Source: Deinococcus sp. AB2017081
GTDB taxonomy: Bacteria > Deinococcota > Deinococci > Deinococcales > Deinococcaceae
Reading direction: 5' to 3'
Assembly: GCF_034440735.1 (NCBI RefSeq)
Contig: NZ_CP140098.1
Location: 544,501-608,500, forward strand
DNA: 64,000 nt
This document shows, piece by piece, positions 18,309 through 29,327 of the stretch. The notes beneath the pieces were generated by a model, which saw only the letters and a list, made by a program, of their open reading frames with translations, searched no databases and was not told where the DNA came from. Within the stretch, counting starts at the first letter, position 1. Each line of letters opens with the position of its first letter. The position numbers and the translations under genes are program-made.

Positions 18309-19202
18309 TGGGCGCGGCACGCCCGGGCCGGCCGGCCCTGCGGCGTGCCCAGCGCGAGGCGCTGATGGGCGTGTTGTTCGCCGCGCCCTTCGCGCTGGGG
18401 ATGCTGCTCGTCGTCGTTCTGCCACTGCTGGGCGTGATCGGCATCTCGTTGACGCAGTGGTCGCTGCTCGACGCGCCGCGCTGGGTGGGTCTGCACAACT
18501 ATGCGCGCCTCGCCGCCGATCCGGCTTTCCTGCGCAGCGCCGGCGTGACGGCCGCGTTCACCGCTGGCATTCTGGTGCTCAACATCAGCGTGGCGCTGGC
18601 CCTGGCGACGCTGCTCAACGCGAAACTGCGCGGCATCGGGGTGTTCCGCACCATCATCTTCTCCCCGGTCGTGATGCCGGTCGTCGCGTGGGCGCTCGTG
18701 TGGAAATTCCTGCTGCAGCCCGACGGCACCGTGAATGCCGGGCTGTCGCGGCTCGGGGCCGGCGACGCGAACCTGCTGTTCACGCCCGGCACGGCCCTGT
18801 GGACGGTCGTGGTCATTGAAGTCATCAAGGCGGTGGGTCTGAATGCCGTGATCTTCCTCAGTGCCCTCCAGGGCGTCCCCCCGGAACTGCACGAGGCCGC
18901 CCGGCTCGACGGCGCGAGTCCGTGGCAGGTCTTCCGGCACATCACCCTGCCACTGATCTCCCCGACCTTCTTCCTGGTGTTCATCGTCACGTTGATCGGG
19001 GCGCTGAAGCTCTTCACGCCGGTGTACGTGCTGACCGGGGGCGGCCCGGCGGACGCGACCACCACGCTGATCGTGTACATGTTCAAGCAGGGCTTCCAGT
19101 TCTTCGAGTTCGGGTATGCGAGCGCAGTCGCGACCGTGCTGTTCGTGATCGTCCTGGCGCTGACCGTAGCCCAGTGGTCGCTGCGCCGCCGGCTGGTGTT
19201 CT

Positions 19203-19213
<11 letters not shown>
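18305..19213 (+). CDS. Sugar ABC transporter permease (MalF-like)
   Basis: A 302-residue inner-membrane permease with about six helices and the CUT1 EAA loop [20 protein letters not shown] near residues 196-215. Its ATG overlaps the previous stop (ATGA), so synthesis is coupled to the binding protein. It partners the next gene. No MsmX-type ATPase is present in the operon. Confidence 0.9.
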
Positions 19214-20045
<832 letters not shown>

Positions 20046-20049
20046 TTCC

Positions 20050-21657
20050 ATGCCAGACACCCACACAGACATCCTGATCATCGGCGGCGGCACCGGCGGC
20101 GTCGCCGCGGCCCTCGCTGCCCTGCGCCTGGGCCGGCGCGTCCTCATGACCGAGGAAACGGACTGGATCGGCGGGCAGCTCACCTCCCAGGCCGTCCCGC
20201 CCGACGAGGGCGTCTGGATCGAGGAGGTGGGCTGCACCGCGAGTTACCGCGCCTTCAGGGGCGGGGTGCGGGCGTACTACCGCCAGCACTACCCGCTGCG
20301 GCCCGAGTCGATGGCCGAGCGCGACCTGAATCCCGGCGCGGGCACGGTGAGCCGCCTGTGCCACGAACCGCGCGTGGCGCTGGCGGTGCTGGAGGCCATG
20401 CTCGCCCCGTACCGAGCGAACCGGCAGCTCGACGTGTGGCTGGACACCCGGCCAGTGGCGGTCGAGATGGACGGCGACCGCGTGGCCGCCGTCACGGTGG
20501 AGAACCTCCGCACCGGGGAGCGGTCAATCCTCACAGCGCCGTATGTACTCGACGCCACGGAGATGGGCGAGCTGCTGGAACTCGGGAACATCGAGAGCGT
20601 CATCGGGGCCGAGGGGCAGGATCAGACCGGCGAGCCGCACGCGCTGCCCGAGGCCGACCCCCTGAACCAGCAGGCGATCAGCTGGTGTTTCGCGATGGAT
20701 CACCTGGAGGGCGAGGATCACACCATCGACAAGCCCGGCGGTTACGATTTCTGGCGCGAGTACCAGGCCCCCTTCTGGCCGGACAGGCAACTGAGCTGGA
20801 CGCTGTGCCATCCCATCACGCACCGCGCCGTGTACCGTGACCTGTTCGGCAATCCCGATGAGACCCCGCACGGCGGCGACCTGTGGCACTTCCGGCGCAT
20901 CTTCGCCCGGCGGCACTACCCCGAGGGCCGCTATGCCAGCGACATCACGCTCGTGAACTGGCCGCAGATCGACTACTGGCTGGGGCCGGTGCTCGGCGTC
21001 AGCGAGGAGGAGAAGGCGAGGCACCTCGCCGGGGCCCGCGACCTGAGCCTGAGCCTGCTGTACTGGATGCAGACGGAGGCCCCCCGCCACGACGGCCCCG
21101 GTCACGGCTACCCGGGCCTGCGCCTGCGCGGCGACGTGACCGGCACCACCGACGGGCTCGCCAAGGCCATCTACGTCCGCGAGTCCCGCCGCATCCGCGC
21201 GCAGTTCACGGTGCTTGAGCAGATGGTCGGCGTGGACGCCCGCGCCGGCCTGCAGGGCGCCGAGCCGTTCCCAGACACCGTCGGCATCGGGCAGTACCGC
21301 ATCGACCTGCACCCCTCGACCCGTGGACGCAACTACGTGGATGTGGCGTCCTGGCCCTTCCAGATCCCGCTCGGTGCCCTGATCCCGGTGCGCGTGGAAA
21401 ACCTGCTGCCGGCCGCCAAGAACCTCGGGGTCACGCACATCACCAACGGCTGCTACCGCCTGCATCCCGTCGAGTGGAACATCGGCGAGGCCGCCGGAGC
21501 GCTGGCGGCGCACGCCCTGAACGCGGGCCTGACCCCGGCGCAGGTGTACCACTCGCCCGACCTGCTGAGCGACTTCCAGCGTCTGCTGGAGCGCGACCTG
21601 GGCGTCGAGCTCCACTGGCCCGACGCGCAGCGGCTCACCCCCTCGCCGGGGTTCTAG
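20050..21657 (+). CDS. FAD-dependent oxidoreductase
   Basis: A 535-residue flavoprotein. The N-terminus has a dinucleotide-binding fold, [20 protein letters not shown], and acidic end of strand 2 ([11 protein letters not shown]). The family motif [17 protein letters not shown] (here [16 protein letters not shown]) and a C-terminal [19 protein letters not shown] segment match FAD_oxidored (PF12831) proteins, often encoded with sugar importers. It probably oxidises an imported or derived sugar compound; no direct proof. The start ATG 20050 is 4 bases after the permease stop. Confidence 0.82.
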   Translation: MPDTHTDILIIGGGTGGVAAALAALRLGRRVLMTEETDWIGGQLTSQAVPPDEGVWIEEVGCTASYRAFRGGVRAYYRQHYPLRPESMAERDLNPGAGTVSRLCHEPRVALAVLEAMLAPYRANRQLDVWLDTRPVAVEMDGDRVAAVTVENLRTGERSILTAPYVLDATEMGELLELGNIESVIGAEGQDQTGEPHALPEADPLNQQAISWCFAMDHLEGEDHTIDKPGGYDFWREYQAPFWPDRQLSWTLCHPITHRAVYRDLFGNPDETPHGGDLWHFRRIFARRHYPEGRYASDITLVNWPQIDYWLGPVLGVSEEEKARHLAGARDLSLSLLYWMQTEAPRHDGPGHGYPGLRLRGDVTGTTDGLAKAIYVRESRRIRAQFTVLEQMVGVDARAGLQGAEPFPDTVGIGQYRIDLHPSTRGRNYVDVASWPFQIPLGALIPVRVENLLPAAKNLGVTHITNGCYRLHPVEWNIGEAAGALAAHALNAGLTPAQVYHSPDLLSDFQRLLERDLGVELHWPDAQRLTPSPGF

Positions 21658-21666
21658 GATACGGAG

Positions 21667-22707
21667 GTGGCCCCCCCATCCCGCAAAGGCCCCACCCAGC
21701 GCGAGGTCGCCCGGCTTGCCGGCGTGTCGCAGGCCGCCGTGTCCCAGGTGCTCAACGGCGGCGAGGGTGGCATCCGCATCCCGGACGCCACCCGGCAGCG
21801 CGTCCTGCAGGCCATGCAGGACGTCGGCTACGTGCCCAACGTGGCCGCGCGTCGCCTTGCCGGAGGCCGCAACCGCATTCTCGGGGTGTTCACCTACGAG
21901 CCGGTGTTTCCGACCAGCACGCGGGACTTCTTCACGCCCTTTCTGGAGGGCATTGAGGAGGCCGCCGCCGAACTCGACTACGACCTGCTGCTGCACACCC
22001 GCCCCGCCCCGCAGGGGGGCCGCCGGGCGGTATACCACGACGGCGCCAGCCGCCTGCGCCTCGCGGACGGCACGGTCATGCTCGGTCTGCTCGACGACGA
22101 CCGGCGCGGCGACCTGGCCCAGCTGATCGGCAGCGGCCACCCGACGGTGTTCATCGGGCGCCGCGACCTGCCCGGTCAGGAGCTGCCGTACGTCACGGCG
22201 GATTACACCGCGGCGACCGCCGGGGCGTGTGAGGCCCTGCTGGATCGCGGCCACGAGCGCACCCTCTACCTCGGCACGCTGACCCGCCATGAATCCGCCG
22301 TCGACCGTGAACTCGGGTACCGCCGCGCCATGGGCCGCACCCCGGCGGCCGGACAGGTGGAGCGCGTCGACGTCGTCACCCCGGACGTGGTGTCCAGGGC
22401 GCTGCGTGCCGGCGTGACGGGCGTGCTGTGCGAGAACGAACGCCTCACCGCGCAGTGGATTGCGGCCGCCGACACGCTGGGCGTCGGCTGGCCGCAGGAC
22501 TACGGCTTCGCGGTGCTCGGCGATCCCATCTACCAGAGTGACCTGCCGGCCGGGTGGGCGCACGTGACCATCCCCCGGCTGGAGATGGGACGGCACGCGG
22601 TGAGACTGCTGGCGAACCTCCTGTCCGGGCATCCTGCCGAGTCCCGTACCCTGCCCTGCCAGTGGGTGCCGGGAACGTCGCTGGGAGGACGGCCCCGGAC
22701 AGAGTGA
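21667..22707 (+). CDS. LacI-family transcriptional regulator
   Basis: A 346-residue LacI protein. The helix-turn-helix reads TQREVARLAGVSQAAVSQVL, and the hinge helix NVAARRLAGGRN leads into a periplasmic-binding-like effector domain. It starts at GTG 21667, 9 bases after the oxidoreductase stop, as last gene of the sugar-importer operon; control of the operon promoter is the natural inference. The helix has AAVSQVLNG instead of the common STVSRVLNN. Confidence 0.88.
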   Translation: MAPPSRKGPTQREVARLAGVSQAAVSQVLNGGEGGIRIPDATRQRVLQAMQDVGYVPNVAARRLAGGRNRILGVFTYEPVFPTSTRDFFTPFLEGIEEAAAELDYDLLLHTRPAPQGGRRAVYHDGASRLRLADGTVMLGLLDDDRRGDLAQLIGSGHPTVFIGRRDLPGQELPYVTADYTAATAGACEALLDRGHERTLYLGTLTRHESAVDRELGYRRAMGRTPAAGQVERVDVVTPDVVSRALRAGVTGVLCENERLTAQWIAAADTLGVGWPQDYGFAVLGDPIYQSDLPAGWAHVTIPRLEMGRHAVRLLANLLSGHPAESRTLPCQWVPGTSLGGRPRTE

Positions 22708-22768
22708 TCGCCGCGTTCCTCTGAAGGCCGGGGGACGACGACTGGCGGCGACCCCTTCGGCGGGCTGG

Positions 22769-23977
22769 TCAAGGAATGACGAGATCCTCTAGGGCACGCG
22801 GGTACGAGGTCAGGATCTCCATGCCGGAGGCCGTGATCAGGATGGTGTCCGAGTGCCGGAACCCGCCTAGGCCCGGCACGTACAGGCCCGGCTCGACGCT
22901 GAGCACCATGCCGGGTTCCAGCACACGTGAATCGCCCCGGTCGAGGAACGGCGCCTCGTGGATGCGCTGCCCGAGCCCGTGCCCGACGTGATGCCGCCAG
23001 TACGGCTGCAGGCCTTCCCGGTCGACGTAGGCCAGCACGGCGAGATCCACGCTCGCGCAGGTCGCGCCGGGCCGCAGCGCCTCGAAGGCGATGTCCTGCA
23101 GCGCGAGCATGTGAGCGAAGAAGGCACGCTGCTCGGCGCTGGGCTCCCCCATGACCATGGTGCGTTCCAGCTCGCTCAGGTACCCGCCGACCCCGGCCCC
23201 CGCCCCGGTCACGAGCGTGTCGCCGGCCTGGAACCGCACGCCGCTGGTCATGGCGTGGGGCAGCGCACTGGCCGCCCCGATCTGCCCGCGGTACAGCGCC
23301 ACCGCGCCGCTGAGCCAGCGGTTCGGGGTGCGGCGCTGCTCACCGATGGCGGCCACCATCGCAGCGGTCGCCTCCCGGGTCGCCTGCCCCTCCACGTCCG
23401 TCTCACTCGCGCCGACCTGCGTGTACTGCTGCAGCAGCCGGTGGGCATGGTCGCCCCAGCGGACGCTCTCGCGGATCAGGGCCAGTTCCGCCGGGGACTT
23501 CAGGGCCATCTGCGCGTCGAGGTGTGGCGAGACCCGCCGGACGACCGCGTCCGGCATCACCTCGCTGACCGGCGGGCCGCTGTAGCCCATCACCGCCGGG
23601 TACCCGTCGTGATCCACGCCGATCCGGGCGTGGCCCAGCCCCAGGGCCCGCAGGTGGGCAGCCAGCACCTCCATGGGGTGGGTCTCTCCGGGGTACTCGG
23701 GGTAGTCCACGACCTGTTCGGTCTCGGCGAAGGTCTGCGCGTGCTCCCGCTCCAGGCGGGGCACGAACAGGTGCCGCTCCCCACCGGGCAGGATGACCAG
23801 CGCGATGGGCCGCTCCGTCGCGTGGAAGGCGAACCCCGCGTAGTACTGGATGAACTGGTCATCGAACAGCACGGCCGCGTCCGTGCGCGGAGGCAGGTGG
23901 TTGAACACGGTGGCGGCGCGCTGGGCGCGCTCCTCACGGCTGATCGGCGGAACGGGCGTGTCCGGGCTGGTGGTCAT
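22769..23977 (-). CDS. M24-family (aminopeptidase P/creatinase fold) protein with altered metal ligands
   Basis: A 402-residue pita-bread-fold protein. The N-terminal creatinase-like domain is followed by an M24 core with HHVGHGLGQRIHEAP and SVEPGLY. Compared with aminopeptidase P, ligand 1 is changed (LVTGAGA for VLIDAGA), ligand 2 is Glu (SELERT for SDITRT) and the last Glu is Ser (FRHSDT for RxEDT). It may be a metal-independent creatinase-type hydrolase. Its ATG overlaps the stop of the proline-iminopeptidase-like gene and it ends the operon. Confidence 0.8.
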   Translation of the reverse strand: MTTSPDTPVPPISREERAQRAATVFNHLPPRTDAAVLFDDQFIQYYAGFAFHATERPIALVILPGGERHLFVPRLEREHAQTFAETEQVVDYPEYPGETHPMEVLAAHLRALGLGHARIGVDHDGYPAVMGYSGPPVSEVMPDAVVRRVSPHLDAQMALKSPAELALIRESVRWGDHAHRLLQQYTQVGASETDVEGQATREATAAMVAAIGEQRRTPNRWLSGAVALYRGQIGAASALPHAMTSGVRFQAGDTLVTGAGAGVGGYLSELERTMVMGEPSAEQRAFFAHMLALQDIAFEALRPGATCASVDLAVLAYVDREGLQPYWRHHVGHGLGQRIHEAPFLDRGDSRVLEPGMVLSVEPGLYVPGLGGFRHSDTILITASGMEILTSYPRALEDLVIP

Positions 23978-24822
23978 GCGGGCGCGGGAGCCGGCACGTG
24001 CCGCGCCAGGAAGTCCCGAACCACGCCCAGGTACCGCTCCTGCTCCTCCATGTGGGGCGAGTGGCCGCTGTGCTCGAAGACCACGAACTCATTGTTGGGC
24101 AGGCCCGCCGCGAGTTCCTCGGAGGCCTCCAGCGGCGTGATCCAGTCCTCACGGCCGACCGTGACGAGCACCGGCACCTGGATCTCGTTCAGGCGGCCGG
24201 TCAGGTCGTAGTCCGGCTGGTTGCGGCTGAACGCCCAGTTGTGCGTCTCGTACCGGAACGGGATCCGGGCGAGCCGCTCGGCCTCGGCGGCGGGGTCGCG
24301 CTCGACGGTGTAGAGCGGCTGGATCATGCCGAAGCTCTCGCGGAACTCGTCGTTGCTGGCGACCCGACCGCCAAACAGGCGCTCCAGGCGCTCCTGATCC
24401 ATGGGAAAGCCGCTGCCCATGGCGCGTTCCATGCTGGTGCCCTGGAAGCGGTTGCTGGCGGCGGTGTCACGCAGGATCACGGCGTGCAGGGCGTCCGGGT
24501 GGGCCAGCGCGTATTCCAGCGCCAGAAAGCCGCCGTAGCTGCCGCCCAGCACGACGATCTTCCCGAGCCCCAGCTCCTCGCGCAGCGCCTCGAGGTCGGC
24601 CACGAACTGCGCGTGCGAGTACGGCTCGCCGGCGTCCGAGTCGCCGTTGCCGCGCTGGTCGTAGCTGATCAGGCGGTAGGTGTCGGTCAGCGGCTGGAAC
24701 GCGGCCCAGTCCCCGGCGCGGCTCCCCATGCCCGGCCCGCCGTGTAGCGTCACGATGGCCGTGCCGTGGCCGCCGTCCTCGTACACGAGCGTCACGCCAT
24801 TGACGGTGACCGACTTGCTCAC
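23974..24822 (-). CDS. Proline-iminopeptidase-like alpha/beta hydrolase
   Basis: A 282-residue alpha/beta hydrolase of the S33 type. The oxyanion region is TLHGGPGMGS, the DQRGNGDSD motif follows, the nucleophile elbow is GGSYGG, the acid is in GREDWITP and the histidine in HSGHSPHM. These enzymes release N-terminal proline or cleave small amides. GTG 24822 overlaps the stop of the M19 dipeptidase gene (GTGA), and the stop overlaps the M24 gene start, so all three peptidase genes are translated as a unit. Confidence 0.85.
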   Translation of the reverse strand: MSKSVTVNGVTLVYEDGGHGTAIVTLHGGPGMGSRAGDWAAFQPLTDTYRLISYDQRGNGDSDAGEPYSHAQFVADLEALREELGLGKIVVLGGSYGGFLALEYALAHPDALHAVILRDTAASNRFQGTSMERAMGSGFPMDQERLERLFGGRVASNDEFRESFGMIQPLYTVERDPAAEAERLARIPFRYETHNWAFSRNQPDYDLTGRLNEIQVPVLVTVGREDWITPLEASEELAAGLPNNEFVVFEHSGHSPHMEEQERYLGVVRDFLARHVPAPAPA

Positions 24823-26063
24823 CGGTACCACGCGGCCTTCAGCACGCGCATGATGTTCCCGCCCACGGCCTTGCCGATGTCCTCGTCGCTGTAGCCGTGC
24901 TTCACCAGCCAGCGCACGATGTTCGGGAAGGCCTCGGCGGGACTTTCGATGCCGTCCACGTACGCGACCTTCTCGTAGCTCAGGTGCCCGCGGGACGCGC
25001 CGATCGACAGCGCCTCGGTCAGGGCATTGTGCAGGCCGACGTGATCCCCGAACAGCACGTCCGGGCCGAACGCGACGTGGTCGATCCCGACGAGGTTCAC
25101 GCAGTACTCGAAGTGCTCCATGAACGACTCGATGGAGTGACGGGGGTGCTTCTCCGTCAGGGTGGTGTGCGGCGCGGCCTCGATGCCGATCACGCCCCCC
25201 TTCTCGGCGCACGCGCGGATCACGTCGTCGGGCTTCAGGCGGTTGGAGTTCCACAGGGCCCGCGCGCCGGCATGCGTGATGAAGATCGGCTTGTCGCTCA
25301 CCTCGATGGTGTCGAGCGCCGTGCGGTCGCCCGAGTGGCTCACGTCGATGGCGATCCCGAGCTTGTTCATGCGCTTCACGGCCTGCCGCCCGAAGGTCGT
25401 GAGGCCACCGTCGTTGGGTTCCTTCAGGCCCGCGCCGAGCTGGTTGCCCTCGCTGTACGCGATACCCAGGCAGCGCACGCCCAGACCGTACAGAATGTCC
25501 AGCCGGTCGAGCTCGTTCTCGATCATCGCCGCACCCTCGATGGACACGATGAACGCGATCTGCCCGTTCTTCTTGGCGTTCACGATGTCCTCGGTGGTGC
25601 GGCACAGCACGACCATCTCCTGGTGCGCGATGTCCGACAGGCGCATGCCGAGGTCGTAGATGATGTCGTCCCACTTCCACCCGCCGCGCGACGTGATCAT
25701 GGCCGTACCGTTCATCAGGTTGTCGAATACCGCGTCCAGACCGGACACGCTCAGGCCCTCGTACCCGGTGAAGTCGCGGCCCCAGCGGCGGAACTCCAGG
25801 AACTGACTCAGATCCTCAGGCGCGATGAAGCAGTGGTCGTGCAGGGAGATCATCAGCTGCTCCTGGAACAGCCGGCGCACGCGGGCCTCCTGCTCGCCGG
25901 TGATCTCCGGGCGGCGGCTGGGGACGCGGTTCAGTTCCTTCGCCAGCGGGTACACCTTGTAGTCCGTGCCGGGCTCCAGGTACGAGAAGGATTTGTAGCC
26001 GGTGTAGTTCTTCTGTTGCATTGGAGCGTCGTTCTGGGTGGGCACGTCTTTCACGTCAGTCAT
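24819..26063 (-). CDS. Peptidase M19 family (membrane-dipeptidase-like) hydrolase
   Basis: A 414-residue amidohydrolase-fold dipeptidase. Metal ligands of renal-dipeptidase type are visible: HDH near residue 75, SIEGAAM, DVSHSGD and ITHAGARA, with a late FGPDVLFGDH. The family cleaves dipeptides, often with a D-residue or beta-lactam-like substrates. No signal peptide is seen, so action on imported dipeptides in the cytoplasm is likely. It overlaps the BPL_N gene by 8 bases. Confidence 0.86.
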   Translation of the reverse strand: MTDVKDVPTQNDAPMQQKNYTGYKSFSYLEPGTDYKVYPLAKELNRVPSRRPEITGEQEARVRRLFQEQLMISLHDHCFIAPEDLSQFLEFRRWGRDFTGYEGLSVSGLDAVFDNLMNGTAMITSRGGWKWDDIIYDLGMRLSDIAHQEMVVLCRTTEDIVNAKKNGQIAFIVSIEGAAMIENELDRLDILYGLGVRCLGIAYSEGNQLGAGLKEPNDGGLTTFGRQAVKRMNKLGIAIDVSHSGDRTALDTIEVSDKPIFITHAGARALWNSNRLKPDDVIRACAEKGGVIGIEAAPHTTLTEKHPRHSIESFMEHFEYCVNLVGIDHVAFGPDVLFGDHVGLHNALTEALSIGASRGHLSYEKVAYVDGIESPAEAFPNIVRWLVKHGYSDEDIGKAVGGNIMRVLKAAWYR

Positions 26064-27453
26064 GGGGAATCCTCTCGGGTCTGAACATCGGGTGGGGGGG
26101 CGGGAGGAGGGTGCCGGACAGGGTGCCGAGGGTGCCGGCGGCGAGGGCGGCGGAGGCGCTCAGGCCCGCGGCGCTGAGGTAGGTGCTCGCCAGCAGGTGG
26201 TACGCGTGCTGATCCCAGTCGCCGTACGGGGAGGTCACCGGCGGCGGGGGAGACCGCAGGTGCGCCTCGGCCTGATCGAGCAGCGCCAGGATGTGCGTGG
26301 CGAGCTGGCGCAGGCCCACGAAGCCGTAGTCCTGACCCGGCGCGCCCGGGTGGTCGATCCAGACCGCGCCGCCGGCGGGAACGGTCATGAGGTGCAGGGC
26401 GCGCAGGTACGCGGCCGTGTCGGCGGTCAGGGTGGCCGCCTCGGCCAGGGAGGATGCCCAGAGGGCCGGGGCGTCGCGTCCCTGGAAGGCGGGGGCCCCG
26501 CCCAGCTCCGGCGCGCGGTCGACCAGGGCGGCGAACCGCTCCGAGGCGTGCTCGAGGTCGGCCGTCACGGCGCTGAGGTCAGCGGTCACGCGGGGGGCGT
26601 CCAGGGGCGCGTCCCCTGGACGCTTCGCGTGGCCGGCCTGATGCAGCAGCGCATTGCCAAACAGCCGCGCGGCCTCCCCCCAGCCGAGCTGCAGGACATC
26701 GAAGCCGAACTCCGGGTGGGAGCCGAACAGCACCGCCTCGCCGTGACCGTGGGCGCCGCTCACCACATTGGCGGCCTGCGCCTCGATCAGGCGGTAGACC
26801 AGGGGAAACTCCCCGCCCGGCAGACTGTGCTCCCACGGCGTGAAGGCGGCGCCCGTGCCCTCCACGCGGGTCACGGCGGTCACGTCTGTCACGCTGAGGG
26901 GCGTAAAGCACGGCCCGTTGTAGTGCACGACCTCGAAATGAAGAGGCAGGTTGCGGGTGAGCCAGTGGTGCGGCGCGCTCACGGCGGCGCGCAGCACGCC
27001 GACGCCGGGCGAGTCGAGGCCACCCAGGCCCGCATCGGCACCGTTGGCAAGGGGGACGTCGAGCAGGTGAAGGTGCGTGATGGCCGGGTGCTGCGCGGCG
27101 AAGCTGTCGGGGACGGTCGCGGGCAGGTACGCACCGGCGCAGGAGCCGATGTACAGGCCGCCCCCGGCCACCCAGTCCCGGATGGCCTCACCGCCACGGA
27201 CGCCCAGCGGGGCCAGCAGGCCGCCCATGCCGAGCAGACCGCCGCCCGGCATGACCAGCACGTCGTAGGCCGCCAGGTCGCCGGCCTGGATCTGCGCGGC
27301 GCTCACGGGTTCCGGCGTGCCGCCCCACTGCGCGATCAGCGCCGCGTGGTGGTAGGGGGCACCGCCGGAGGCGTAGACCGCGACCCGCAGGCCGGGCAGG
27401 ACGGGGGCCAGTTCGGCGCGCAGCGCCGTCCACCACGCGGGGGCGGCGGTCAC
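26056..27453 (-). CDS. BPL_N-domain (class I amidotransferase-like) protein
   Basis: A 465-residue protein. Residues 20-230 resemble the BPL_N fold related to class I glutamine amidotransferases: VAVYASGGAPYHH, YDVLVMPGGGLLGMGG and a Cys elbow in YIGSCAGAYLPAT. The C-terminal half is helical with GHGEAVLFGSHPEFGFD before it and no family I recognise. The role in a peptide-import operon is unclear; perhaps amide or D-peptide processing. GTG 27453 overlaps the permease stop (GTGA). Confidence 0.68.
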   Translation of the reverse strand: MTAAPAWWTALRAELAPVLPGLRVAVYASGGAPYHHAALIAQWGGTPEPVSAAQIQAGDLAAYDVLVMPGGGLLGMGGLLAPLGVRGGEAIRDWVAGGGLYIGSCAGAYLPATVPDSFAAQHPAITHLHLLDVPLANGADAGLGGLDSPGVGVLRAAVSAPHHWLTRNLPLHFEVVHYNGPCFTPLSVTDVTAVTRVEGTGAAFTPWEHSLPGGEFPLVYRLIEAQAANVVSGAHGHGEAVLFGSHPEFGFDVLQLGWGEAARLFGNALLHQAGHAKRPGDAPLDAPRVTADLSAVTADLEHASERFAALVDRAPELGGAPAFQGRDAPALWASSLAEAATLTADTAAYLRALHLMTVPAGGAVWIDHPGAPGQDYGFVGLRQLATHILALLDQAEAHLRSPPPPVTSPYGDWDQHAYHLLASTYLSAAGLSASAALAAGTLGTLSGTLLPPPHPMFRPERIPHD

Positions 27454-28337
27454 CGGCCCCTCGGGTCGGTCAGGTCGCGCAGGACGTTGCCGAGCAGGTT
27501 GAAGCACAGCACCGCCACCGCGATCGCCAGGCCCGGGTACACCGCCAGGGCGGGCTTCGTCCAGAAGTACGTCTGCGCGTTCTGGAGCATGTTGCCCCAC
27601 GACGCCAGCGGCGGCTGGATCCCCAGCCCCAGGTAACTCAGGCCCGTCTCCGTGAGGATCGACCACGCGATGCCCAGGGTCGTCAGGACCGCCGTGGCGG
27701 GCAGCGCCTGCGGGAAGATGTGCCGCCAGATGATGCGGCTGCTCGATGCCCCCAGGGCACGCTCGGCCTCGACGAAGTCGAAGTTGCGGATCTTCGTGAC
27801 CTCGGCGTGCACGATGCGCGCCACCTGCGGCCAGAAGCCCAGGCCGACGACGACGACCACGACCGGTGGGCTGTTCCCCAGGACGGCCAGCGCCGCGAGG
27901 ATCAGGAAGAAACTGGGGATGGCCATGAAGGTGTCCACGATCCGCATCAGGACGGTCTCCAGCCACCCACGGTGGTAGCCGGCCAGCGCGCCCACCAGCG
28001 AACCGATGGTCAGGGCCACGACCATCGAGATGACGCTGATCATCAGCGTGATCCGCCCGCCGTACATCAGCCGGGCGAGCACGTCCCGGCCGAGTTCGTC
28101 GGTGCCGAGGAGATGCTGTGCGGACGGCGCGGCGGTCGTGTTCAGCGCGTCGGTCGTGATGGGGGAGGCGGGGTAGACCAGCGGCCCGAGGAACGCCGTG
28201 AGGTACATCAGGGCGAGGACGATCAGCGCCAGCATCCCGACCGGATGCGTCACCAGCCGGGCGACCAGCCCCGACCGCCGACGAACCGGGCGCCCTGCCG
28301 GCACGCGCGCCGGGCCCAGGTCGCGCGCCTCAGTCAT
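27450..28337 (-). CDS. Peptide-type ABC transporter permease (DppC family)
   Basis: A 295-residue permease with the DppC hallmark HLLGTDELGRDVLARLMYGG, an EAA loop of EAERALGASSSRIIWRHIFP and LSYLGLGIQPPLASWG. I take ATG 28337; an in-frame start at 28379 would extend it 14 residues into the upstream permease. It overlaps that gene by 8 bases. No ATPase accompanies the pair. Confidence 0.9.
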   Translation of the reverse strand: MTEARDLGPARVPAGRPVRRRSGLVARLVTHPVGMLALIVLALMYLTAFLGPLVYPASPITTDALNTTAAPSAQHLLGTDELGRDVLARLMYGGRITLMISVISMVVALTIGSLVGALAGYHRGWLETVLMRIVDTFMAIPSFFLILAALAVLGNSPPVVVVVVGLGFWPQVARIVHAEVTKIRNFDFVEAERALGASSSRIIWRHIFPQALPATAVLTTLGIAWSILTETGLSYLGLGIQPPLASWGNMLQNAQTYFWTKPALAVYPGLAIAVAVLCFNLLGNVLRDLTDPRGR

Positions 28338-29277
28338 GGCGGATCCTCGGATCCACGAGCGAGTACGTGAGGTCGACAAGCAGGTTCGTGACGATCACCA
28401 CGGCCCCCGCCACCAGCGTGACGGCCATGATGGTGTTGTAATCGCGTCCCAGCGCGGCGTCCACCGCGAGACGGCCCATGCCGGGCAGGCCGAACACGCT
28501 CTCGATGATGACCGAGCCGCTCAGCAGCGCCGGGAGGATCAGGCCGACCATGGCGATGATCGGCACGAACGCGTTGCGCAGCGCGTGCTTGGCGATGACC
28601 CGCTGCTCGCGCACGCCCTTGGCCCGCGCGGTGCGCAGGTAATCCATGCCGAGCACCTCCAGCAGCGAGGAGCGCGTGAAGCGCACCAGGTTCGGCAGCA
28701 TCACGAAGGCCAGCACGCCGGCCGGGAGGATCATGTGCTGCAGCCAGCCAGTCGCGGAGAAGCCGGCGCTCGCGTCGTACAGCCCCGACGACGGCAGCAC
28801 CTTCCACACCACCGAGAAGAGCAGGATCGCCATGATCCCGGTCCAGAAGTCCGGGATGCTCATGCCGAGCGTGGTGATGGCGTTCACGACGTGATCGAGT
28901 GCGGAGTTGCGGCGCATGGCGGTCAGGATGCCCAGCGGAATACCGATCACGACCGACAGCAGCAGCGCCGACAGGCCCAGCTGCGCGGTGTTGCCGAGCC
29001 GCTGACGCAGGATCGGGCCGATCGGCTGCCCGCCGTTGAGCGTCACCCCGAAATCCCCCTGCACGAGGTTGCCCGCCCACTGTCCGTAGCGGGTGACGAG
29101 CGGCTGGTCGAGGCCGAGCTGTTTGGTCAGCGCGGCACGTTCCTCGGCGGTCGTCTCGAAGCGCGACGCCGCGCTTGGCCCGCCAGGCGCGAGGTTGATC
29201 AGGAAGAAGGTGATCAGGGAGATCAGGACGAGGACAAGCGCGCCCTGTCCGAGGCGGCGAACCAGAAAACCCAGCAT
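28330..29277 (-). CDS. Peptide-type ABC transporter permease (DppB family)
   Basis: A 315-residue permease: MLGFLVRRLGQGALVLVLIS opening, APGGPSAASRFET loop, KQLGLDQPLVTRYGQWAGNL and an EAA loop RTARAKGVREQRVIAKHALR. A GAGG element precedes ATG. It follows the binding-protein gene by 50 bases and pairs with the DppC-type gene. Confidence 0.9.
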   Translation of the reverse strand: MLGFLVRRLGQGALVLVLISLITFFLINLAPGGPSAASRFETTAEERAALTKQLGLDQPLVTRYGQWAGNLVQGDFGVTLNGGQPIGPILRQRLGNTAQLGLSALLLSVVIGIPLGILTAMRRNSALDHVVNAITTLGMSIPDFWTGIMAILLFSVVWKVLPSSGLYDASAGFSATGWLQHMILPAGVLAFVMLPNLVRFTRSSLLEVLGMDYLRTARAKGVREQRVIAKHALRNAFVPIIAMVGLILPALLSGSVIIESVFGLPGMGRLAVDAALGRDYNTIMAVTLVAGAVVIVTNLLVDLTYSLVDPRIRHD

Positions 29278-29327
29278 CTCAGCACCTCATGAACGGGCAA
29301 GGGCGCGCCGAAGCGCGCCCCCTGCGG

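Noticed and set aside
20524..22632. 702-residue minus-strand open frame
   Set aside because: Covers the FAD oxidoreductase and LacI genes on the other strand, which have clear motifs; this frame has none.
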